Positions 33,442 to 43,039 of a stretch of DNA of 64,000 bases are shown one piece after another. Position numbers and translations under genes: made by a program. A model generated the notes under the pieces. That model saw only the letters and a program-made list of their open reading frames with translations. It searched no databases and was not told the origin of the DNA. The DNA comes from Pyrus communis (Eukaryota > Streptophyta > Magnoliopsida > Rosales > Rosaceae). Position 1 is the first letter of the stretch. Every line of letters begins with the position of its first letter. The DNA is taken from NCBI RefSeq assembly GCF_963583255.1, contig NW_026908891.1:1-64000 (forward strand), read 5' to 3'.

Positions 33442-35559
33442 TGATGCGAGAATTATACGCACACAAATTAAACCCTCTTTTTGTCGATTTGTAGTATGAG
33501 TATAAGTAGGGATCGTTCTGGACCGGGGATTAGGAGGGATTGCAAATCTCTTGGAAACTGACTCAAAAATGTAAAATAAAGTTTAAAACACTAAACTAGA
33601 CTCAAAGAATGCAAAATTAAAGTTTAAAACACTAAGACAAACCAAAAACTCAAAATGCTTTAAAAACACAAACTAAATTGAATTCTAACTAAAATGAACA
33701 TTAAAGCAAAAGGGGGATTGAGGTTTTTACGAAAATTGAAATAACGAAACAAGTTAATAAACTAGACAGAATGTAAATATGAAATTTATGGATGAATGCT
33801 AGCTAAGGGGTTCATCTCCATACATGTTACACTTGCATACAAGATTGATTCTCAGTTGGTCTTTCGATAAATTATGAAACTCAACGCCCCGGGTTAATTA
33901 GGTCCGCTTAAATTAACCGTCAAGTTCTCCTTAAGTTAATGAATTGGATGGGTTAGCGCAACGCAATTCACCACATTCTCCAAAAGTCCTTTACGTGAAA
34001 AGCACAATAAAGATACAATCAAAGATCATTAAGCATTATGAAAACTATAAGTGTTGACGAGGCATTCGTTACTATGGAATACCCATGAAACTTATGCCAA
34101 GAATTCGTTTAACGCGATTGTTTATAAGCAACCTCCACTACTTGTGAATATAAGTTCATAACGATTAGGTGAAATTCACTTATATTCTAGCGTCATATTT
34201 ATGCATGAAAATTAAGCGCGCATTCTTAATAAACATTCATAAATAAGTTATCAATCAAACGGTTAAACAAATTGAATTCAAAACTTATGAAATTCCAACG
34301 AAAGGTAATCAAATCAAAATGCAAGTATAAACATTTATTTCGAATCACCCCCTAGCTAAAGGGGGGTTTATTTCCTCATAACTTTGAAATTAAAGAAACA
34401 CCTAAACATTCCAACAACTCAAACTTGAATTGTATGAACGTTTAGGCACTCTTCTCTTCCATTCCTCATACGTACAAAACAAAGAGAATTGAATTTAAAC
34501 TTTGAAATCAAAGAAACACCTAAACATTCCAACAACTCAAACTTGAATTGTATGAACGTTTAGGCCCTCTTATCTTCCTCGTTGTTGTAGCACAAGGTCT
34601 AAGGTGAGGTTTGGGGGATTATGGAAATGGTAGAGGAGTGGTTTGGAGGGTTGGGAAGTGGTGGAAATGGAAAGATGGTTTTGGATTCTAAGGGGACTCA
34701 CGGCAAAGAGAAGAATGGAAGTGTTTGAGGGGTGTTGTGTTGTGAATGAGATGATGCTTGAATGAATGAATGCAAGGGTATTTATAGGGGGAATGGGAGA
34801 ATATGTGGGTGATTGTTTAAGAGTGAATGTGGTTGTTATGATTGAGAGTGCATGTGTATGAAATAATGATGGAAAAAGAGCTAGGTTGTTGGTGTGTGAA
34901 TGCATGTGTTGAATTGGTGGTGCAATGATGAAAGAGTAAGTGCATGTGTGTGTGAAAGAGTAAGTGCATGTGTGTGTGAATGGTGGTGTAATGATGAAAT
35001 AAATAATGCATGTAGGGTTAGGAAATAATGAAGAAATGCATGTGAGATGTTTGGAAAGGAATAAAGAATGAATGGTGGAAATGTGAGTGAATGATGTGCA
35101 TGTGTGAGAATGCATGTGGAATTAAGAGGAGTATGGAAGTGAAATAAATGAATGATATGTTAAGTGATAAGTGAATGATATGTGGTGAGTGATAAGTGAA
35201 TGGTTTGATAAGTGATAAATGAACTAGTTTAAAGGGCTAGGGTTTAAGTACATAGAATGGGCCTAAAATAGGTTGGTTTGTATGGCATAATGTGTTATGT
35301 GATTGGGTTAGGGCCATTGTTTTGTGTCTTCAAGTGCATACAAGGCCTTCAAATTCGTCCATCCTCTTGGCTCCATGGATAAGCTATCCAATCCATGCCC
35401 AAAAATGCTCCAAATGGCCTCAAAATGCACTTACTTGCTCCCTAGGCCCTTAGAACCTGAAAACACACAAAAGAAGCATAAAGGACTAAAATAACGAGAG
35501 AAACATAACGTAAATACACGAGAACAAGCCATTTAAGTCGCATGAATATGCTCCTATCA
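33442..35559 (-). repeat. 3' LTR of element E (2118 bp)
   Basis: TGATGCGAGA to CTCCTATCA on the plus strand. Same parts as in the other LTRs in reverse: hairpin CCCC/TAGCTAAA/GGGG near 34348-34366, duplicated block near 34390-34440 and 34510-34560, TATA box (minus CTATAAATA, 34779-34787), U3 with TGCATGTG repeats. Confidence 0.95.
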
Positions 35560-35582
35560 AATACCCCCACACTTAGCTTTTG
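35560..35582 (-). other. 3' polypurine tract of element E
   Basis: Complement reads AAAAGCTAAGTGTGGGGG then TATT, adjoining the 3' LTR. Confidence 0.85.
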
Positions 35583-36308
35583 CTAGTCCTCGAGCAAAAC
35601 AGAATAAAAACGAATAAACAAAACGACACTAAACACGTAAAACACAACCTAAACCTTCCAACAACCGTCTTAGGGATTTCCAATGCACATGACATGTTAA
35701 AAATCATCATTCTCACAGATTTTAGTCATCTTCACACTTAAGTACATTCTTAATCATAGTCACCATATACTAGTTCACAATTAAGCATTTAAAACCATGT
35801 TTTGAATGTAGTAACATGCCTTAGAGAATTTGCTCAATTTCTTTCAAGATATGCACTCAATTTTTACTCAGATTTTCTAACTACACACCCTAATCTAGTC
35901 ATATGTGAGAAGATTGATGTAAACATGAAAAAGACACTCACATATATGTATCACAAAGAACGCAAATTCTGGAGTTAATAATCAAGTTTAGATATGATCT
36001 CATGAATGGAATGCTACTACTTAGACGCAAGAACCAGTGACACCATAAGCTCATACCAAGTTCAAACTCCACAAATTGAAATACACAACACTCAAGATAG
36101 AAGTCAAGGGTTGTAACGGGGCTTGGGGTATGTGGATAACAAAGAAGGGATATGGAAAACAAAGGTTCTTAAAGAAATAGTGAGCAAGCATTTGAATCAA
36201 CTTAGAATTCACTTTTGAATGAAAACTCAACTTTTGAACAAAAAGGGAGAATTTAGACAATTTACGCCCAGAATTGGTGTTTTGGAACCTTTCTTCAATC
36301 ACTTATTC

Positions 36309-36356
<48 letters not shown>

Positions 36357-37400
36357 AATCTCAAAACAAAAACACTTAAACATTCTCTCCCCCACACTTA
36401 GCTTATTTTCTTTCATAATGTAACTCAAAAGGAATTCAATTAAGTCATGCTCACTATCTTTTAAGAACAAGGGTAAGGACGGTCATATTCTAGGTTAGGT
36501 GAAGATAAAGTGGGTTAACAAAGAACATGGGTTAACATGGCTCAACGGGGGTAAAACTTACAACATATACGAAATATGGGAAGCGAGGCTATTTGGCTAT
36601 GGTGGCAACTACACAACTTCATCTTGATATATGTTATGCAAATCAATAACATGCTTTGAATGAAATGGGCATGAGTTCTAGCATTTGGAACTATATGATG
36701 AAACGCCTTCTAAGTAGTAACCAAGCAAAGAATAATGAGATCATGCAACGACTTTAGAAAACAAGAAATCACAGATTATACTCTCCAAAGAACGTTATAG
36801 GCTCAAGTCTCTCAGGGTTGTAGCGTTTGTTTGAGTTCCTTCCTTCAAGCATGTTACAAAAACAAATTTTTTTTCTTTTATGATTGCATGTGAAGTCATA
36901 CATTATAACCATAACCAAGCATATACCAAGAGTAAATCAAACTTTTCTCTATGTTAATAACTCTTTTTAACAGTCATGCAATTACAAACCAAATCCTAAT
37001 CATTGTGTTGGAAGGTACCCTAAGACACAAACACACAAAAACGACTTAAAACACTCTTTTTAGGCTTTTCAAAACATTTTCTTCAAATTTTTATGTGATT
37101 TTCGGAGTTATAAAACAAAACACACTAAAACACTCTAAAACAATTTAAAAACACCTTAAAACAGCAAGGAACAACATTTGAAGTTATGGGTGATAAAATC
37201 CCACGAATTTGCATTAACAACATTAGTTACCCCCCCACACTTAAATCAAACATTGTCCTCAATGTTTTAAGCATAGATTCACACAAAACATAAGTAAACA
37301 CACAAACAGCACTAAACATACTAAACATGGCAGAATGTAATTAACAAAAAGAAGAGTTTAGGGACGCAAATCTGGTTATGGAGTGTAAATTCCCTCTTCT
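35583..37400 (-). other. 3' noncoding region of element E
   Basis: Inverted version of 3869-5690. It contains a long T run (about 36317-36355; A on the sense strand), the CCCCCACAC motifs near 36389 and 37231, and the hairpin CAATGTTT/AAACATTG near 37250-37270. No credible gene. Confidence 0.8.
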
Positions 37401-38128
37401 CCTTGGTGATTGCATTGAGGCTTGATCTTGATGATTCCACAGGCTTACTCTTGAACTGGTTTCTGCCCATTGTTGATTTTCCTTTGTGCTACTTCTTGAA
37501 CTGGGCAGCAGGATGGTTCTTTTGGTCTCCCCCGAAGGTCTGAGCTTACCCTTTTGGTCTGTTTCTTTGTTCAATCTTTCCAATTCGTATTGAAAAGGGT
37601 TGGAGGATAACTCAGCCTATGTTTGTCTCCACATGCTTCAATGTATCATTTTCACTTGCCTTACTCGCTCCCCTTTGCAGAAGTGGTCCCTTCTCCGGAA
37701 GTGTATCAACCGTTGAAGATGACTACTCGAGAGCAACACTAGGTAAGCAATCAGGAATATATTCCAGGCAGTTGGCTCCAGATCGGAAGATTGACTCCAA
37801 GTGCCGGCTGATTGCTTCTTTTACTTTGCCATGCGAGTAAGAACAAGGACAAAGAAAAAGACAGGGAAAGAGCATGATATGAGATACTTTTGCTTTTGAC
37901 CTTGATGATATGAGATACCTTTGCTTTGAAGAAGCGGTGGATGAATCAGCACATGCTTCAATCCGCCGTTTCCTCCTGGGTCATATGTACTCCAGGCATC
38001 TGGTATCATCTTTGGGGAAGAAGAAAGAATTGAGTATTTTGAAAGGCTTTGCTGGGAGTGCGCCCTCAGAGGTGAGGGAGAGTTGGGCATTTTCTTCAGG
38101 TTTGCCCTGCCATAAAAGACGAAGGTCG
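37401..38128 (+). other. Distal part of antisense cassette, element E
   Basis: Homologous to 3151-3868 in A. It holds possible splice-like and coding-like fragments but no frame conserved across copies. Origin unknown; it may be 5' flank of the captured gene. Confidence 0.55.
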
Positions 38129-38636
38129 ACATATATAGAGATAATATCAAGTGGTGGTACTTTTTACCCTTGTCGACAAACGTTTTGATCCCGCAATTCC
38201 GGCTTTTTGAAATAGTGGCGCCTCTTCGATCTTTGAATACGCCTCTTCGATTTCTGAGCAGGCGCCCCTTCGATTTCTGAACGACGCCCCTTCGCTTTCT
38301 GAATGACACGTGGTAGTGCAGATGCGGCTCCTTTTGACAAAGCTGCACGCGTTTTCTGAAAAGCAGAGAAAGCGTCGCCGGACTTTGCGTTTGTCGGCTA
38401 AAGATGTGTAGTTGCGATGATGGCCTCCACGTGCTTTCAGCTTTGTCAGAACGCGTCGCCTTGATTACGCCGGAAATTCCGGCTTTTTGAATTGGTGGAC
38501 GCGTCGCCTTGGCTTCTTATAGAGCTATCGATCACCACAACAAACACACTCTGAAGAACTCCCATTCTTGAAAATCGACTCCGACCCTTTGAAAATTTAC
38601 TCCATCAACCCCTATCTTTGAACACCTTTAAAAAAA
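38129..38636 (+). promoter_or_regulatory. Putative promoter and leader of antisense gene, element E
   Basis: Starts with ATATATAGAG (about 38131-38140). Then come repeats of CCTCTTCGATTTCTGA type (about 38218-38305), G-boxes CACGTG at 38307-38312 and 38428-38433, the dyad GCCGGAAATTCCGGC at 38469-38483, two GACGCGTCGCC-like motifs, and a TATA-like box CTTATAGAGC (38517-38526), followed by a CA-rich start region and about 110 bases of leader to the ATG. This order fits a pol II promoter better than retrotransposon interior. Activity not shown. Confidence 0.6.
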
Positions 38637-39323
38637 ATGGCAAACTCATCGAACCTTAGCTTGGAATTGAGCCTTAGCAGTGATACGGGCGCGCCGCGTC
38701 AAGGTAACGTATGGCGCCCTTCTTTTTTATCTTCTAACGGTCCTCTTTCAGGTGAAGACTCTGTGATGCAGGACGCCACAACAGCTACAATAGTAGCTAA
38801 GAATCTCCTCACTCCAAAAGATAGTAGGCTGCTGTCAGGACGGTCCGATGAGTTGGCCGTTCAAGAGTCCCTCGCACTTAGTGTTCAGTGTGCGAGCTCT
38901 GTGCCCAACATGGGCCTACGCCTGCTTGCCCGCTCCCGTCAGGTGGAATCGTTGATGGCAGAGGTGGAAAGACTTAAGCAAGAGATCCAGCAGCTTAAGT
39001 ACGAGAATAGAAGTTTGCATGTGCTTGCAAATAACTATTCGTCGGGGATGAAGAGGAAGCTTGATGAGCTGCAGGAATCTGAGGGTCGAATTCACAGTGA
39101 CCGTCAAAGGCTTGCGTCTTATCTCCAGAGGCACCTTTTTCCTGGGTCATCCAGCGCTTGGCCAAGTATTGAGGCCTGGAATGCTCTAGCTCCGATGCCT
39201 CCTGCTCCGATGGCTTCCGCTCCGATGCCTCCCGCTTCTATGCCTCCCGCTTCTATGCCTCCCGCTTCTGCGCCTTCCGCTTCTGCGCCTCGTAGTGGGG
39301 CTTCACGTAAACAACCTTTGTGA
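38637..39323 (+). CDS. Antisense coiled-coil protein, element E copy (228 aa, intact)
   Basis: ATG at 38637 (MANSSNLSLELSL), TGA at 39321-39323. Layout: polar N-terminus (1-60); conserved LTPKDSRLLSGRSDELAVQE (about 58-77); coiled coil to about 165 (ARSRQVESLMAEVERLKQEI, ENRSLHVLANNYSSGMKRKL); QRHLFPGSSS; tail of about 9 MPPAP/MPPAS/APSAS pentapeptides; end KQPL. It is antisense to the element, convergent with the sense ORF that ends at 39411, with T36 between the two. It keeps length and frame with A and D despite repeat changes, which hints at selection for an open frame. No catalytic motif; function unknown. Confidence 0.8.
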   Translation: MANSSNLSLELSLSSDTGAPRQGNVWRPSFLSSNGPLSGEDSVMQDATTATIVAKNLLTPKDSRLLSGRSDELAVQESLALSVQCASSVPNMGLRLLARSRQVESLMAEVERLKQEIQQLKYENRSLHVLANNYSSGMKRKLDELQESEGRIHSDRQRLASYLQRHLFPGSSSAWPSIEAWNALAPMPPAPMASAPMPPASMPPASMPPASAPSASAPRSGASRKQPL

Positions 39324-39357
39324 AGCTCCACCTTTCTCCATGTTTAGTATCTTTCTT

Positions 39358-39361
<4 letters not shown>

Positions 39362-39397
<36 letters not shown>
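39362..39397 (+). repeat. T36 run (A36 on element sense strand), element E
   Basis: Pure T run between the stops of the convergent antisense and sense ORFs. It corresponds to the A runs in A, B and D. Confidence 0.93.
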
Positions 39398-39402
<5 letters not shown>

Positions 39403-39410
39403 AAATAAAA

Positions 39411-40745
39411 TCAAACGGCATGGAATTTATCTTTGAATGGGCGGTGATACTTGAAATGATCCGGTAATAGTTTAAATTCCAGATTGGGTGCCTGAATCAT
39501 TAACCACATGTTAGTATAAAAGAAAATTGAAATTCGGGGATGCGGCTTACCTGTGTGCTCCAAAATGAACTCCAGAATAAACACCCCTTCGAAAGTTATG
39601 ACTTGTCCCGTGTCATAAAATCCAACTTCCTTGGGAATTGTGGTTTCAAATTTGTCCTCTTTGATGCCTTCTACATCTTCTCCAGCCACTACCTTCTCTT
39701 GAATCATTCTTCTTGGTGTACAAAGTCCTTTGAAGAATTCAACACCATCTAAAACTTGCTGTGTTGCACCAAGAATTTGAATAGCATTTTGCACCTTTGG
39801 GAAGGCTTCCACGATGTCCTTTTTACTCTCTTCTTGGTTGGGAATCAAAAACCTGTTAGGAAAAGGGACATTGGGTGGAATAACATCAGAATAACATGAA
39901 ATTGGGACGTCCTTACTGGTGGTGGGTGGTTTAGAGGGCTTAGGGGGCTGCGGCAAGGGTTGTTCTACCCTTGCCGTGTGCATGTCTTCTTCCTCCTCCT
40001 CAATTAGCAGCTCTTCATCCACTTCTAGGCTATGTTTGGACATTTTTAGGTCAGCTCCAACCTCCATAGCACTTCCCAAAGTGATAGCATTATGGATTTC
40101 AAAATCTTCCTTCGAGTTTTCAATAGTTGAGTTGGAAAGTTCACTTTGCTCTTGAATTTGTTTCATGAACTCCATAATCTGCCCAAATTGCTCGTCCAAT
40201 TTACCCAACTTCTTGTCTTGATTTTGTTCGTCCTGCGTCAAAGAGGTTAGTAATTGAAAATTTTTATCATTATCCATGGACATACTTGAACTTGATTGGA
40301 ATTGTTGTGGGGGAGGTTGTGGTGGCTGGATAGGTGTTGTATTGAACTCCTCATATGGTTGCCAATATGCTTCTTGTTGAGCCTCCTTGGCTTGATTTTG
40401 TGACCCCTGCGCCAAAGAATTTATTTCATTAAGAATTTGAATATAATCTATTGGCGAACTTGAATTTAATTGAGCATATTGCATATGAAGTTGTGGTGGC
40501 TGCATAGGTCTTGAATAGAACTCCTCATATGGTTGCCAATATGCTTCACGTTGAACTTGTTGATCTTCCCACCATATAGAGTTTGAATGATCCCTCCAAT
40601 CTCTTTGTGGACATTGATTGGCTTGAAATCCTTGCCTATACGAAGCACCAAATGTAGGGACACTCTGCATTGTGGTCCTTTCGGCATACGGCGACAATTT
40701 AGAAGTAAGATTTGCCAATTGAGCTTGAATGCTAGCAAAATCCAT
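39411..40745 (-). CDS. Truncated Gag-derived protein of element E (444 aa)
   Basis: Intact frame from ATG at 40745, about 150 bases after the PBS. The N-terminus (IQAQLANLTSKLSPYAER) matches the Gag linker just before the zinc knuckle of C (LQNQMANLTTLLSQ), but the knuckle itself is absent. Residues 67-124 and 125-180 are an imperfect duplication, each starting EAYWQPYEEF. Next come a predicted helix (LDEQFGQIMEFMKQIQEQ), acidic linkers, and an end (LEFKLLPDHFKYHRPFKDKF) like the leader before RT. No capsid core, protease or RT. It may have a Gag-accessory role, or may only keep the RNA open to translation. Confidence 0.78.
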   Translation of the reverse strand: MDFASIQAQLANLTSKLSPYAERTTMQSVPTFGASYRQGFQANQCPQRDWRDHSNSIWWEDQQVQREAYWQPYEEFYSRPMQPPQLHMQYAQLNSSSPIDYIQILNEINSLAQGSQNQAKEAQQEAYWQPYEEFNTTPIQPPQPPPQQFQSSSSMSMDNDKNFQLLTSLTQDEQNQDKKLGKLDEQFGQIMEFMKQIQEQSELSNSTIENSKEDFEIHNAITLGSAMEVGADLKMSKHSLEVDEELLIEEEEEDMHTARVEQPLPQPPKPSKPPTTSKDVPISCYSDVIPPNVPFPNRFLIPNQEESKKDIVEAFPKVQNAIQILGATQQVLDGVEFFKGLCTPRRMIQEKVVAGEDVEGIKEDKFETTIPKEVGFYDTGQVITFEGVFILEFILEHTGKPHPRISIFFYTNMWLMIQAPNLEFKLLPDHFKYHRPFKDKFHAV

Positions 40746-40897
40746 ATCTTACTTCTCTAGTACCTAAAAAGAAAGAGAACTAAATCAAAAATCAAAAGTA
40801 ACAACAAACAAAGAAAACAACACTAAGTTAGAAACTAAAACGAAAACAACTAAACCAAAAAAAAAAGAAAAGAACTAAGGGATTAGCAAAGTTGCTA

Positions 40898-40916
40898 ATC
40901 CCCGGCAACGGCGCCA
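40898..40916 (-). other. Primer binding site of element E (tRNA-Asp)
   Basis: Minus strand TGGCGCCGTTGCCGGGGAT, perfect complement to tRNA-Asp, five bases inside the 5' LTR. Confidence 0.94.
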
Positions 40917-40921
40917 AAATT

Positions 40922-43039
40922 TGATGCGAGAATTATACGCACACAAATTAAACCCTCTTTTTGTCGATTTGTAGTATGAGTATAAGTAGGGATCGTTCTG
41001 GACCGGGGATTAGGAGGGATTGCAAATCTCTTGGAAACTGACTCAAAAATGTAAAATAAAGTTTAAAACACTAAACTAGACTCAAAGAATGCAAAATTAA
41101 AGTTTAAAACACTAAGACAAACCAAAAACTCAAAATGCTTTAAAAACACAAACTAAATTGAATTCTAACTAAAATGAACATTAAAGCAAAAGGGGGATTG
41201 AGGTTTTTACGAAAATTGAAATAACGAAACAAGTTAATAAACTAGACAGAATGTAAATATGAAATTTATGGATGAATGCTAGCTAAGGGGTTCATCTCCA
41301 TACATGTTACACTTGCATACAAGATTGATTCTCAGTTGGTCTTTCGATAAATTATGAAACTCAACGCCCCGGGTTAATTAGGTCCGCTTAAATTAACCGT
41401 CAAGTTCTCCTTAAGTTAATGAATTGGATGGGTTAGCGCAACGCAATTCACCACATTCTCCAAAAGTCCTTTACGTGAAAAGCACAATAAAGATACAATC
41501 AAAGATCATTAAGCATTATGAAAACTATAAGTGTTGACGAGGCATTCGTTACTATGGAATACGCATGAAACTTATGCCAAGAATTCGTTTAACGCGATTG
41601 TTTATAAGCAACCTCCACTACTTGTGAATATAAGTTCATAACGATTAGGTGAAATTCACTTATATTCTAGCGTCATATTTATGCATGAAAATTAAGCGCG
41701 CATTCTTAATAAACATTCATAAATAAGTTATCAATCAAACGGTTAAACAAATTGAATTCAAAACTTATGAAATTCCAACGAAAGGTAATCAAATCAAAAT
41801 GCAAGTATAAACATTTATTTCGAATCACCCCCTAGCTAAAGGGGGGTTTATTTCCTCATAACTTTGAAATTAAAGAAACACCTAAACATTCCAACAACTC
41901 AAACTTGAATTGTATGAACGTTTAGGCACTCTTCTCTTCCATTCCTCATACGTACAAAACAAAGAGAATTGAATTTAAACTTTGAAATCAAAGAAACACC
42001 TAAACATTCCAACAACTCAAACTTGAATTGTATGAACGTTTAGGCCCTCTTATCTTCCTCGTTGTTGTAGCACAAGGTCTAAGGTGAGGTTTGGGGGATT
42101 ATGGAAATGGTAGAGGAGTGGTTTGGAGGGTTGGGAAGTGGTGGAAATGGAAAGATGGTTTTGGATTCTAAGGGGACTCACGGCAAAGAGAAGAATGGAA
42201 GTGTTTGAGGGGTGTTGTGTTGTGAATGAGATGATGCTTGAATGAATGAATGCAAGGGTATTTATAGGGGGAATGGGAGAATATGTGGGTGATTGTTTAA
42301 GAGTGAATGTGGTTGTTATGATTGAGAGTGCATGTGTATGAAATAATGATGGAAAAAGAGCTAGGTTGTTGGTGTGTGAATGCATGTGTTGAATTGGTGG
42401 TGCAATGATGAAAGAGTAAGTGCATGTGTGTGTGAAAGAGTAAGTGCATGTGTGTGTGAATGGTGGTGTAATGATGAAATAAATAATGCATGTAGGGTTA
42501 GGAAATAATGAAGAAATGCATGTGAGATGTTTGGAAAGGAATAAAGAATGAATGGTGGAAATGTGAGTGAATGATGTGCATGTGTGAGAATGCATGTGGA
42601 ATTAAGAGGAGTATGGAAGTGAAATAAATGAATGATATGTTAAGTGATAAGTGAATGATATGTGGTGAGTGATAAGTGAATGGTTTGATAAGTGATAAAT
42701 GAACTAGTTTAAAGGGCTAGGGTTTAAGTACATAGAATGGGCCTAAAATAGGTTGGTTTGTATGGCATAATGTGTTATGTGATTGGGTTAGGGCCATTGT
42801 TTTGTGTCTTCAAGTGCATACAAGGCCTTCAAATTCGTCCATCCTCTTGGCTCCATGGATAAGCTATCCAATCCATGCCCAAAAATGCTCCAAATGGCCT
42901 CAAAATGCACTTACTTGCTCCCTAGGCCCTTAGAACCTGAAAACACACAAAAGAAGCATAAAGGACTAAAATAACGAGAGAAACATAACGTAAATACACG
43001 AGAACAAGCCATTTAAGTCGCATGAATATGCTCCTATCA
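40922..43039 (-). repeat. 5' LTR of element E (2118 bp)
   Basis: Same as 33442-35559 except one base found. It is followed by the target duplication CATAT. Confidence 0.95.
42259..42267 (-). promoter_or_regulatory. TATA box of element E 5' LTR
   Basis: Minus strand CTATAAATA; the predicted start is about 30 bases to the left. Transcription would run leftwards through the Gag-derived ORF. Confidence 0.7.

Larger units (their letters stand above)
33442..43039 (-). mobile_element. Element E: complete, very young non-autonomous element with intact ORF pair
   Basis: 9598 bp with perfect TSD CATAT (33437-33441, 43040-43044). Both LTRs are 2118 bp and differ at one base that I could find (C at 34083, G at 41563). 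Minus-strand order: LTR, perfect PBS, 444-aa truncated-Gag ORF, T36 run (A on the sense strand), antisense cassette with intact 228-aa ORF, noncoding region, PPT, LTR. It encodes no enzymes. It is the best reference for the whole family. Confidence 0.95.

Noticed and set aside
34570..35115. Histidine/threonine/serine-rich open frames in LTR U3 (also 6285-7170, 19508-20446, 42050-42595, 53827-54727, 56421-57458)
   Set aside because: They are produced by CACATGCA and CTTATCA repeats inside LTRs. Identical copies occur in LTR pairs, so they are repeats and not genes.
37401..38128. Exon-like fragments with GTAAG and CAG (for example around 37740 and 37990) in the distal cassette
   Set aside because: Possible remains of a captured gene, but frames are not conserved between A, B, D and E and no protein family is recognisable; left as unexplained sequence.
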